10,786 bases of DNA from BRH-c25 sp029553855 (GTDB taxonomy: Bacteria; Bacillota; Clostridia; Lutisporales; Lutisporaceae). Every line of letters starts with the position of its first letter. Position 1 is the first letter of the stretch. The notes under the pieces are model-generated. The model saw only the letters and a list, made by a program, of their open reading frames with translations, was not told the DNA's origin and did not search any database. The stretch lies in assembly GCA_035375865.1 (NCBI GenBank), contig DAOSQO010000090.1, positions 1-10,786 of the forward strand, in the 5' to 3' direction. Made by a program: the position numbers and the translations under genes. Positions 5,499 through 10,786 of this stretch are shown in pieces.

Positions 5499-6017
5499 AT
5501 GAAAAATGAAATGCAAACCCTACGGTTATTCAGTCCCCTCTTTCCCCATATCTACAGAAAGAATGAATGGGGCGATATTGAGGATTACCGGGAAGATTTA
5601 ACCGCCAGTGAGGTTTTGGAATACGAGGATGAAATTCTCGCCCTCATTCAGAAAGAGAGGCTCCCCAGCGAGGGTGACCGTGGCCTCGCTGTTTACCTTG
5701 ATGATGATCTTAGCCGAAAGGTATATAGCATCAATCCCTCAGTGGAGGAATGGAATGGCGAGCTGTGGGGAGTTACCGAGGTGCAAGCCCACGGGGAGCT
5801 TTCTCCCTCTGAGCTTGCAGAGCTTACCGACTGGCTGTCCGGGCAATTTTCAGACGGCTGGGGCGAGGGGCTGGAGCAAAGGGAAATCGAAGTATATGAC
5901 GGTGAGCTGTATGTCAGCTTTTGGGATAGCAGCAACCGCTTCTTTATCAAGCCGGAGGACGAGCTGAAAGGCAATCAATCCTTCGGTTTTGAAATGACGA
6001 TGGGAGGAATGAGCTAA
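5499..6017 (+). CDS. Hypothetical protein of conjugative-element type
   Basis: 172 residues, starting at ATG 5499 with AAGGAAG eight bases upstream. The protein is acidic, without signal peptide or membrane segment. The N-terminal part (about 1-50) is Glu-rich and probably helical (ASEVLEYEDEILALIQKER). The middle (about 65-130) contains AVYLDDDLSRKVYSINPSVE and ELSPSELAELTDWLSGQFSD, followed by the Gly/Trp segment GWGEGLEQREI. It ends EMTMGGMS, a Met/Gly tail echoed in two other proteins of the block. The stop overlaps the next start (TAATG), so the two are coupled. It is the first gene after hairpin copy 2 and the first with GC-rich codon use. I do not recognise a named domain, and its function is unknown. 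Confidence 0.75.
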   Translation: MKNEMQTLRLFSPLFPHIYRKNEWGDIEDYREDLTASEVLEYEDEILALIQKERLPSEGDRGLAVYLDDDLSRKVYSINPSVEEWNGELWGVTEVQAHGELSPSELAELTDWLSGQFSDGWGEGLEQREIEVYDGELYVSFWDSSNRFFIKPEDELKGNQSFGFEMTMGGMS

Positions 6018-6607
6018 TGCCAAATCATGTAACCAATATTTTAAGAGTATCCGGCGATCCAGATAAGGTTAGCGCCATGTTTTATGCCATCAAGAACGAA
6101 GAAATCGGTCTTGGCAGCATTGACTTCAACAAGGTTATTCCTATGCCTAATCATATCTTTCAGGGGAATCTCGGTATGGCTGAGCGTGTAAAGTACGGCA
6201 AAGACAACTGGTATGATTGGTCTATTGCTAATTGGGGAACCAAGTGGAACAGCTATGGCTATGATACCGAGTATACCTCAAAAGAATTTGATGGCGAGCA
6301 TATCGAATTCCAAACCGCATGGAGCTATCCTGACCCAATCATTGCAGCCTTGGCTAAGCGGTACCCTAATCTCAGCTTTGAGGTGAAATGGGCAGATGAG
6401 GACTTCGGCTACAATGTCGGACGCAAAGAATTTGAAAACGGCGAGGAAATATTCAGCCATACCCCTCCCGGCGGTTCCAAGGAAGCACTGGAACTGGCCG
6501 CAGAGGTTCACGGATGGGATCTGGCTGAGGAAGGTTATCTTTATAACGAAAAAACCGGCGAATATGAATACCATAATCCAAATGAGTCGATGTCACTGAA
6601 AATGTAA
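6017..6607 (+). CDS. YubB/Api92-like ferredoxin-fold domain protein
   Basis: 196 residues. GGAGG at 6003-6007 lies nine bases before ATG 6017, whose A is also the last base of the preceding stop. The opening MPNHVTNILRVSGDP and the following FNKVIPMPNHIFQG resemble the N-terminus of Api92/YubB-like proteins. These carry a ferredoxin-like fold and occur on phages, plasmids and conjugative elements. The central Trp-rich stretch (WYDWSIANWGTKWNSYGYDT) and the Trp-containing AWSYPDPIIAALAKRYPN are also typical. The rest (about 130-196) is charged and includes EVHGWDLAEEGYLYNEKTGE. The biochemical role of this family is not established. Its place beside a methyltransferase suggests a DNA-related or host-takeover function, which is an inference. 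Confidence 0.7.
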   Translation: MPNHVTNILRVSGDPDKVSAMFYAIKNEEIGLGSIDFNKVIPMPNHIFQGNLGMAERVKYGKDNWYDWSIANWGTKWNSYGYDTEYTSKEFDGEHIEFQTAWSYPDPIIAALAKRYPNLSFEVKWADEDFGYNVGRKEFENGEEIFSHTPPGGSKEALELAAEVHGWDLAEEGYLYNEKTGEYEYHNPNESMSLKM

Positions 6608-6650
6608 GTGATGATCGGCTCTTTTCTTTTTCCGAGGGAGGTGATGGAAT

Positions 6651-7595
6651 ATCAATAGCTTTATCAGCTGGGTGGGCGGTAAAAAAGCCCTCCGCAATAT
6701 TATTTATCGGCTCTTCCCCAAGGATTTCGGCAGATACATTGAAGTCTTTGGCGGCGGGGGCTGGGTTCTGTTCGGCAGGCCTCCTGACTGTAAGGGTATG
6801 GAAGTCTACAACGACTTCAATGGCAACCTGACCAACCTATTCTACTGCGTAAAGAACAGGCCGCTGGCGTTCCTCAAGCAGCTGGGCTTCCTGCCCCTTA
6901 ACTCACGATATGAATTCAATGTACTGCGCCAGTTCTTTGAAAAGGATGAATTCGATACCGAATATCTGCAGGAAGAACTGGAGCTGGCGCAGCATAACCT
7001 CCCGCCGCCTGCATTTGAGGAACTTAAGGCCATCCTGCTGGAGCAGGCCGAGCCAAGCGATGTGTGGCGGGCGGCTGCATTTTTCAAGCTCATCCGCTAC
7101 AGCTACGGCAGCGGCTGCACCTCATACGGCTGCCAGCCCTTTGATATCAGAAAGGTATTCGCCGTTATATGGGAGGCATCAAGGCGACTTGCAAACACGG
7201 TGGTGGAAAATAAGGACTTTGAGGCGTTGATCCGGCAGTATGACCGTGATGATGCCTTTTTTTATTGTGATCCGCCCTATTACATGACCGAGGGACATTA
7301 TGCGGTGGAGTTTCTCAAAACCGACCACCAGCGGCTCCGGGATACGCTGGCAGGTTGCAAAGGAAAATGGATGGTTTCCTACAACGACTGCGAATTCATC
7401 CGGGAACTGTATCAGGATTACACCATCACTCCGGTCACCCGCCTGAACAATCTGGCGCAGCGGTATGACGGAGGCTGCGAGTACCCGGAAGTTATCATTA
7501 CCAACTACGACCCCAAGGAACGGGAAAATGATATGTTCCAGATGAATTTGTTTGACCTTTGTTTTGGAGGTGAGGGTGAAAATGACAGCGATTGA
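6651..7595 (+). CDS. D12-class DNA N6-adenine methyltransferase (orphan)
   Basis: About 314 residues. It would transfer a methyl group from S-adenosylmethionine to adenine N6 in DNA. The N-terminal SFISWVGGKKALRNIIY and the SAM-binding motif EVFGGGG (about residues 31-37) precede the catalytic DPPY (207-210, in FFYCDPPYYMTEGHY), the motif order of Dam-like D12 enzymes (MethyltransfD12). No restriction endonuclease lies beside it, so it is an orphan, probably protecting the element or changing regulation. The start is odd. GGGAGGTGA at 6635-6643 points to 6651, where the codon is ATC, not ATG, while conserved-looking residues begin there. GTG 6672 is the first standard start but is too far from the ribosome binding site and would clip the N-terminus. 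The 3' end overlaps the next gene by 14 bases. Confidence 0.85.
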   Translation: MNSFISWVGGKKALRNIIYRLFPKDFGRYIEVFGGGGWVLFGRPPDCKGMEVYNDFNGNLTNLFYCVKNRPLAFLKQLGFLPLNSRYEFNVLRQFFEKDEFDTEYLQEELELAQHNLPPPAFEELKAILLEQAEPSDVWRAAAFFKLIRYSYGSGCTSYGCQPFDIRKVFAVIWEASRRLANTVVENKDFEALIRQYDRDDAFFYCDPPYYMTEGHYAVEFLKTDHQRLRDTLAGCKGKWMVSYNDCEFIRELYQDYTITPVTRLNNLAQRYDGGCEYPEVIITNYDPKERENDMFQMNLFDLCFGGEGENDSD

Positions 7596-7971
7596 GAAAA
7601 TGAGATGGGCAAAAGCCATGCTGGAGGAAGAAAGCGGCGGTATCTATCAGTTTGTGGTAGGCAATGTGAATGACGACCTGTATTTGCGATGCGGGGATCG
7701 TGCCAACGCAGGGCTGCATCTGACCGTGCAGCAAAACAGAAAAACCGGCAACTATGACTGTATTTTCAAGGGATACATCCGCACGAGCAGCGGCTATCAC
7801 AACGCCAAAGGCATACAGAAGCTGGCTGACGAGTACAAGCAGGCCGCATATTTTCTCCGAGAAATGGAGATCGCCAATATCTCCCTGACCGAGGATGAGC
7901 TTCGCACCTTTGTGGCTGAGCTGAAATCGGTAGATGAACAACAAATCAACGCCCCGCAGATGGGGATGTAA
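7582..7971 (+). CDS. Hypothetical protein
   Basis: 129 residues, start ATG 7582 inside the methyltransferase 3' end, with GGAGGTGAGGGTGA just upstream (7566-7579). The protein is soluble with no signal or membrane segment. It begins with a short helix (MRWAKAMLEEE), then probable beta strands (YQFVVGNVNDDLYLRCGD, then LHLTVQQNRKTGNYDC), and ends with helices (KGIQKLADEYKQAAYFLREM). It finishes INAPQMGM, a Met/Gly tail. I recognise no family. The overlap with the methyltransferase suggests coupled translation and perhaps a linked function. Confidence 0.72.
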   Translation: MTAIEKMRWAKAMLEEESGGIYQFVVGNVNDDLYLRCGDRANAGLHLTVQQNRKTGNYDCIFKGYIRTSSGYHNAKGIQKLADEYKQAAYFLREMEIANISLTEDELRTFVAELKSVDEQQINAPQMGM

Positions 7972-7985
7972 AGGAGGCTTACACT

Positions 7986-8417
7986 ATGAAAATCATTGAA
8001 ACCAAGGGCAGGATTGCCGATAACGGCAGCATCGTCCTGCCGCCCGGTGTTTTGGAAACCATGTGCGTCACTGCTGGTGATACCGTGCATCTGGCGTACC
8101 TGTCCCATCACCCGGTAAAGGAGATCAACAGCTACGGGGAGTTTTTTCTCACCAAGGACGGTATCGACCATGTAACCGAACCGGTGGAAGCGCCGGAATC
8201 GGCAGAGCTATCGGTGCCTCATGTGCTTTTGGAGGCGGCAGGGATTCCGCTGGATGACGATCTGGACATCCGCTGTGAGGACGGCGCTATCATCATCGGC
8301 AGTGCCGATCCCGTAAAGCAGCTGCCGCCCCAGCTCATGGAACTGTTTGACAGCCTCGGCGTGAACCATGACACCATCTGCTGTGTGCTGGAGGGAGGTG
8401 GGGAGGATGAAGAATAA
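7986..8417 (+). CDS. Protein with two diverged AbrB-like halves
   Basis: 143 residues, start ATG 7986 with AAGGAGG (7971-7977) eight bases upstream, directly on the previous stop. Residues 5-40 (KGRIADNGSIVLPPGVLE, then TAGDTVHLAYL) follow the AbrB swapped-hairpin pattern (GxIxLPxxxL...GDxVxL). Residues 74-106 (LSVPHVLLEAAGIPLDD, then DLDIRCEDGAIIIG) look like a second, more diverged copy. A Glu-rich C-terminus follows. AbrB proteins normally dimerise through this fold to bind DNA, so one chain with two halves could be a built-in pseudo-dimer. The basic residues usual in DNA-binding members are sparse, so DNA binding is uncertain. It overlaps the next gene, a canonical AbrB protein, by 11 bases, which hints at partnership. 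Confidence 0.6.
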   Translation: MKIIETKGRIADNGSIVLPPGVLETMCVTAGDTVHLAYLSHHPVKEINSYGEFFLTKDGIDHVTEPVEAPESAELSVPHVLLEAAGIPLDDDLDIRCEDGAIIIGSADPVKQLPPQLMELFDSLGVNHDTICCVLEGGGEDEE

Positions 8418-8691
8418 ACCTATCTACAAGCTGATGGACGGCAAAGGCCGTGTGCTGATTCCCAAGGAGCTGCGCACCGCCAGCGGCATGGATTACGGCG
8501 ATATCGTGCGCCTTAATATATCCAACGGCATGGTCAGTGTACAAAAGGTGGATATCATCGAAATCGGCGATCAGTCTCCGGAGGCGGTGGAGGCCTATGT
8601 CCGTGCGGCATTTAAGACCATGCCGGACGATACAAGACTCTCCCTCATTTCCGACCTGACTGCCCTGCTGCAGCAGAAAAAGGAGGGCTAA
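8407..8691 (+). CDS. AbrB/MazE/SpoVT family DNA-binding regulator
   Basis: 94 residues. The N-terminal domain (about 5-50) carries GKGRVLIPKELR (12-23), followed by the Gly-Asp pair GD (31-32), the classic AbrB swapped-hairpin DNA-binding signature. A C-terminal helical extension (about 57-90, EAVEAYVRAAF and SLISDLTALLQ) may aid oligomerisation. The start is ATG 8407, with GGAGGT at 8395-8400 six bases upstream, inside the end of the previous gene. It probably acts as a transition-state-type repressor or activator of the element's own operon or of host genes. No toxin gene follows, so an antitoxin role is less likely. Target sites are not evident. Confidence 0.85.
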   Translation: MKNKPIYKLMDGKGRVLIPKELRTASGMDYGDIVRLNISNGMVSVQKVDIIEIGDQSPEAVEAYVRAAFKTMPDDTRLSLISDLTALLQQKKEG

Positions 8692-8694
8692 CGG

Positions 8695-9255
8695 ATGGAA
8701 AGGAAATCTCTATTTACTGACAAAGACTGTTCGGCAACAGGCTTAAACTGCAGCATTCATGGGAAAGTTGTTGTATTGAGTCAGGACAATCCGGAACGGC
8801 AGCTGTACTTTTGCCTCTGCGGAAACGGAGCTGGTGCCAATCCAAGCGGCTGTGCTGTCTTTTTAGTATCGCTCCGTACCGGGGAGTTTGCCCTGAAAAA
8901 ACGCAGTGAAGTCATCGGCATACTGAAGCCGGAGCTTCTGCCAGACAGCGCCAAGCTTCAGCTCTCTCAAATCAGACCGGTGGGAGCGCTGGATTTAAAG
9001 AATTATGAGCCAAAATACAGCGGCTACAGCTTTCTGCCCGATGGCCGCTATGCTTCCGGCGTGTGGCTCTGCACCGAACAGGAAGCGCTGGATTATGTGG
9101 AGATGCAGAAGCCTTACCAGCATCGCATCATGATCTGCGACCGGGATGATTTTTGTGTGATGGAGCTACAGGAGGGCAGGCTTCTCCATCCCACAGAGGA
9201 AGCAATAGAGGCCTTCCGGCAGGCGTCGGGGAACGGGGGTCTTACTATGACGTAA
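8695..9255 (+). CDS. Hypothetical Cys-rich protein of conjugative-element type
   Basis: 186 residues, starting at ATG 8695 with AAGGAGGG at 8680-8687. It begins three bases after the preceding stop. There is no signal peptide or membrane segment. Eight cysteines include a CxC (YFCLCGNGAG), unusual for a cytoplasmic protein of this size. The C-terminal half contains YEPKYSGYSFLPDGRYASG, and then WLCTEQEALDYVEMQ and MICDRDDFCVMEL. It ends in a low-complexity Gly/Thr/Met tail (NGGLTMT). The preceding and following genes are regulators or element-type proteins. I recognise no family; metal or redox chemistry is possible but unsupported. Confidence 0.72.
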   Translation: MERKSLFTDKDCSATGLNCSIHGKVVVLSQDNPERQLYFCLCGNGAGANPSGCAVFLVSLRTGEFALKKRSEVIGILKPELLPDSAKLQLSQIRPVGALDLKNYEPKYSGYSFLPDGRYASGVWLCTEQEALDYVEMQKPYQHRIMICDRDDFCVMELQEGRLLHPTEEAIEAFRQASGNGGLTMT

Positions 9256-9270
9256 AGGAGGCACAAGCTC

Positions 9271-9819
9271 ATGCGAAATATCCGGATGGAAAAGGATATC
9301 ATCTTGTACTACGGCAACCCTGCCGGTTATGTCAGCGGCGACAAGGCGGTGGTTGATCCCCTGTTCGAATCAGAGGAACTGAAAGCCTTTCTTAGCCGCC
9401 AAAAGGATATCAGCGAGGTGAAATGGACGGACGGCATATACGACCGTCTTGTGAATGGTCAGCGGGATAACCAGGAACTTACCCTGCTGAAAAGCTGCCG
9501 TGTATGGCAGCTAAAGCCCGAATCGGATCTCCGGATGCGCTTCATCAGCCTTGCGGATTTCTGCAAGAAGTTCGGCGAACCCAAAATATCCGATTACCAG
9601 ACAGTCTATGACGGCGAGGTAGAAACCAACGATCTGGAGGCGCTCTACACCAAATTCAATACAGCTCACCCTCCCGGTTATGTAGGGCATTCCCTGTCCA
9701 TGTCAGATGTGCTGGAGCTGTACGATGAAAACGGTAGCAGCTTCTACTACTGCGACCGCTTCGGCTTTCAGGAAATCGGCTTTGCACCACCGGCGCAGAG
9801 CCAAACCATGCAGCTCTAA
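9271..9819 (+). CDS. YodL-domain protein
   Basis: 182 residues. AAGGAGG at 9255-9261 is nine bases before ATG 9271; a later in-frame ATG (9286, MEKDIILYYGN) is possible but worse placed. The C-terminal part (about 74-170) matches the YodL-like pattern: VWQLKPESDLRMRFISL, YQTVYDGEV, LEALYTKFN, and the strongly conserved GHSLSMSDVLEL at 139-150, then YYCDRFGFQEI. This domain recurs in Gram-positive conjugative elements, often within large multidomain antirestriction or replication-type proteins. Here it stands with a short N-terminal segment. Its biochemical function is not known. It is followed by a 44-base gap before spoVG. Confidence 0.82.
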   Translation: MRNIRMEKDIILYYGNPAGYVSGDKAVVDPLFESEELKAFLSRQKDISEVKWTDGIYDRLVNGQRDNQELTLLKSCRVWQLKPESDLRMRFISLADFCKKFGEPKISDYQTVYDGEVETNDLEALYTKFNTAHPPGYVGHSLSMSDVLELYDENGSSFYYCDRFGFQEIGFAPPAQSQTMQL

Positions 9820-9863
9820 AGGGGCTGTTTTTTATTATCAAAATGCGAAAGGAGAAAGAAATC

Positions 9864-10205
9864 ATGCCTGATGTAGATGTAAAAATTAATTCCATGTACC
9901 CGCCAGGTACCAGCGGCAACATCCGTGCCTACGCTTCAGCAACGGTGGACGGCTGTCTCGGCATCCGGGGCATCAAGGTGGTGGAGGGAGGCCGTGACGG
10001 TCTCTTTGTTTCCATGCCAAGCCGCAAGACCGAAAACGGCTACAAGGAAATCTGCTTCCCCGTGACCAAGGAGTTCCGAGAACAGCTCCACAAGGCAGTA
10101 CTGGACAGCTACCAGCAGGCCGTATCCATGAACCAAGCCTCGGTGCAGCCGCAAGAAGCTGCACCAGAACAGTCCCAGCCGCCCATGCAGATGGGCGGTA
10201 TGTAA
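9864..10205 (+). CDS. spoVG: SpoVG family regulator
   Basis: 113 residues, start ATG 9864 with AAAGGAG (9848-9854) nine bases upstream. An earlier ATG at 9843 is before that site and is rejected. The core (about 1-80) is typical SpoVG: a beta-rich fold with NIRAYASATVDGCLGIRGIK and the signature GLFVSMPSRK (46-55), followed by FPVTKEFREQLHKAVLDSY. The tail (about 90-113) is Gln/Pro-rich and ends MQMGGM; it is longer than in stand-alone SpoVG. Family members bind nucleic acid and act as site-specific DNA or RNA regulators affecting septation, capsule and virulence. On a mobile element it may modulate host expression or transfer. That is inference. Confidence 0.88.
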   Translation: MPDVDVKINSMYPPGTSGNIRAYASATVDGCLGIRGIKVVEGGRDGLFVSMPSRKTENGYKEICFPVTKEFREQLHKAVLDSYQQAVSMNQASVQPQEAAPEQSQPPMQMGGM

Positions 10206-10251
10206 ATACCCCGTCAACCCAATAACAAAAACATTTTGGAGGTAAAATACC

Positions 10252-10482
10252 ATGAAAAAAATAATGAACAAGATTACCTATAAGGCGAATATGCTGGCAG
10301 TCAGGGCAAGAACGCCGCTCACCAACAACCGTGGGGAGGGCTTCGTAGATACAGCCATTAAGATTTTAATGGCTGTGGTCATCGGTGCTCTGGTGCTGGC
10401 CGGATTGTATCTGCTCTTCGACCAGACCGTGCTACCCACCCTCACCCAGCGTATCAAAGAAATGTTCAACTATGCCGGATAA
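10252..10482 (+). CDS. Small pilin-like membrane protein, DUF6133-like
   Basis: 76 residues, start ATG 10252 with GGAGG at 10238-10242. A basic N-terminus of about 27 residues precedes NNRGEGFVDTA and one strong hydrophobic segment (about 35-56, AIKILMAVVIGALVLAGLYL), then a short polar tail (TLTQRIKEMFNYAG). The layout Gly-Glu-x3-Asp before a hydrophobic helix resembles a class III/Flp-type pilin leader: Gly28 before the cut and an acidic residue at +5. The next gene is a prepilin peptidase fragment, which supports this idea. It resembles the DUF6133 family of conjugative elements; that assignment is from memory. Its role is unproven, perhaps a surface or channel subunit of the transfer machinery. 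Confidence 0.75.
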   Translation: MKKIMNKITYKANMLAVRARTPLTNNRGEGFVDTAIKILMAVVIGALVLAGLYLLFDQTVLPTLTQRIKEMFNYAG

Positions 10483-10633
10483 GCTGGCCGCTGCGCAAGC
10501 GGTCTTTTTTATTGCCCTATTGTGTTCGGCATCGGCGATTGACTTTGCGAAACGCATTATTCCCAACTGGCTTAGTATCGCTGGTCGATACATCAGCAAT
10601 GAGTTACGGAAAACTATATTCTTTGACTATTAA
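10472..10633 (+). pseudogene. 5' fragment of an A24 prepilin peptidase gene
   Basis: ATG 10472 overlaps the end of the pilin-like gene by 11 bases. The first 37 codons give a hydrophobic helix (AQAVFFIALLCSASAI), then D24-FAKRIIPNW, matching the first catalytic Asp and the IPN(W/x)L signature of A24/TadV-type prepilin peptidases. Homology and GC-rich codon use stop near 10582. The remaining 16 codons (GRYISNELRK, FFDY) are foreign and AT-rich and end at the stop at 10631-10633. Full-length members have several membrane helices and a second catalytic Asp, so this copy is inactive. The cause is probably an insertion or deletion at the boundary. Confidence 0.75.
10486..10510 (+). terminator. Intrinsic terminator at the start of the prepilin peptidase gene
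   Basis: GGCCGCT (10486-10492) pairs with AGCGGTC (10498-10504), with one G-U pair, around a GCGCA loop. Six Ts follow at 10505-10510. It lies four bases after the pilin-like stop codon and inside codons 5-13 of the peptidase fragment. It could limit downstream transcription, giving abundant pilin and little peptidase. Confidence 0.6.
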
Positions 10634-10736
10634 GGGTGAAACACAAATGCAAGCAGAGATTTGTGGAAAAGGTCTTTTTTAACCCCTGAATCTTTCAAAG
10701 AAGATTCTGCATCTATTTTGTACTAATTACACAAAT
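10583..10736. other. AT-rich junction region, possible insertion-sequence end
   Basis: Sequence composition changes abruptly after the peptidase homology. Two small inverted repeats are present: CACAAAT/ATTTGTG (10642-10648 and 10659-10665) and GAATCTT/AAGATTC (10688-10694 and 10701-10707). No credible gene is seen. The stretch sits downstream of the minus-strand gene entering from the right and may be the untranslated end of an insertion sequence. No matching terminal repeat can be checked, since the other end is outside. Confidence 0.35.
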
Positions 10737-10786
10737 TTAACCCTTTTTCTCAATATCAAAGAAACTAACCTGTTTGCCGTTAAAGT
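10737..10786 (-). CDS. C-terminal end of a minus-strand gene, possibly a transposase
   Basis: The minus strand reads FNGKQVSFFDIEKKG and then a TAA stop (TTA at 10737-10739 on the plus strand). The rest lies beyond the window. The NGK-x-x-SFFD tail is of a kind I associate with transposase C-termini, but fifteen residues are too few to name a family. Its opposite orientation and position next to the truncated peptidase suit an inserted element. The alternative frame on this strand (TANRLVSLILRKRVKFV) is also open, so the frame choice is not secure. Confidence 0.3.
   Translation of the reverse strand, partial: FNGKQVSFFDIEKKG

Larger units (their letters stand above)
5151..10582 (+). mobile_element. 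Fragment of a conjugative/integrative element gene block
   Basis: From about 5499 base composition and codon use shift to visibly GC-richer than the left part. The genes are packed with overlaps and good ribosome binding sites, and belong to families seen together in Gram-positive integrative conjugative elements: YubB-like, orphan D12 methyltransferase, AbrB, YodL, SpoVG, DUF6133-like and prepilin peptidase. The left limit is set loosely at the first of two related hairpins. The right limit is the point where the peptidase homology ends. No relaxase, coupling ATPase, integrase or attachment site lies in the window, so this is an inferred fragment. Confidence 0.6.

Noticed and set aside
7179..7944. 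Minus-strand frames opposite the methyltransferase and the next gene
   Set aside because: They are shadows in GC-rich coding sequence. The plus strand carries clear motifs, starts and ribosome binding sites.
10599..10682. 27-codon frame (MSYGKLYSLTIKGE...) at the right junction
   Set aside because: It has no ribosome binding site and no known family, and it lies in probable insertion-sequence DNA.
1..10786. CRISPR array, tRNA, rRNA or replication origin
   Set aside because: No regularly spaced repeats, cloverleaf sequence, rRNA-like stretch, iterons or DnaA-box cluster was seen on either strand.

Overview
The window reads as an accessory or degraded chromosomal region of a low-GC Firmicute, most likely a Clostridia member. 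Strongly AT-rich codon use, purine-rich ribosome binding sites, and MarR/MATE, ECF sigma/zf-HC2 and SpoVG families point that way. No species can be named from the sequence alone.

Left part (1-5115, AT-rich). It opens with one copy of a diverged direct repeat (1-178) whose partner lies at 3888-4018. In both copies the same 17-codon reading frame ends at the same stop, so the repeat looks like the 3' end of a duplicated gene plus downstream DNA. Between the copies lie a doubly frameshifted gene of unknown family (322-823), the second HKD half of a phospholipase D/cardiolipin synthase-type gene (929-1129), a healthy MarR repressor and MepA-like MATE efflux pair (1628-3464) with a clear palindromic operator on the promoter, and a frameshifted and truncated YugP-type zinc metallopeptidase (3491-3813). 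After the second repeat comes an intact ECF sigma factor and its membrane-bound zf-HC2 anti-sigma factor (4205-5115), coupled by an ATGA overlap.

Transition (5116-5498). Two related terminator-like hairpins (about 5170-5213 and 5419-5468) each precede a gene. The first precedes a broken small gene (5222-5402), the second the first gene of the GC-richer block.

Right part (5499-10582, visibly GC-richer). Ten tightly packed, often overlapping plus-strand genes form what looks like one long operon from a Gram-positive conjugative or integrative element. In order: a hypothetical protein, a YubB/Api92-like protein, an orphan D12-class adenine methyltransferase, a hypothetical protein, a protein with two diverged AbrB-like halves, a canonical AbrB/SpoVT regulator, a Cys-rich hypothetical protein, a YodL-domain protein, a SpoVG homologue, and a small pilin-like membrane protein (DUF6133-like). 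An eleventh gene, an A24 prepilin peptidase, is cut off after about 37 codons. No relaxase, coupling protein or integrase lies in the window, so assignment to a conjugative element rests on gene content and is an inference.

Right edge (10583-10786). AT-rich sequence abruptly replaces the peptidase. The 3' end of a minus-strand gene enters from the right, possibly a transposase of an insertion sequence that caused the truncation. No rRNA, tRNA or CRISPR array was seen.
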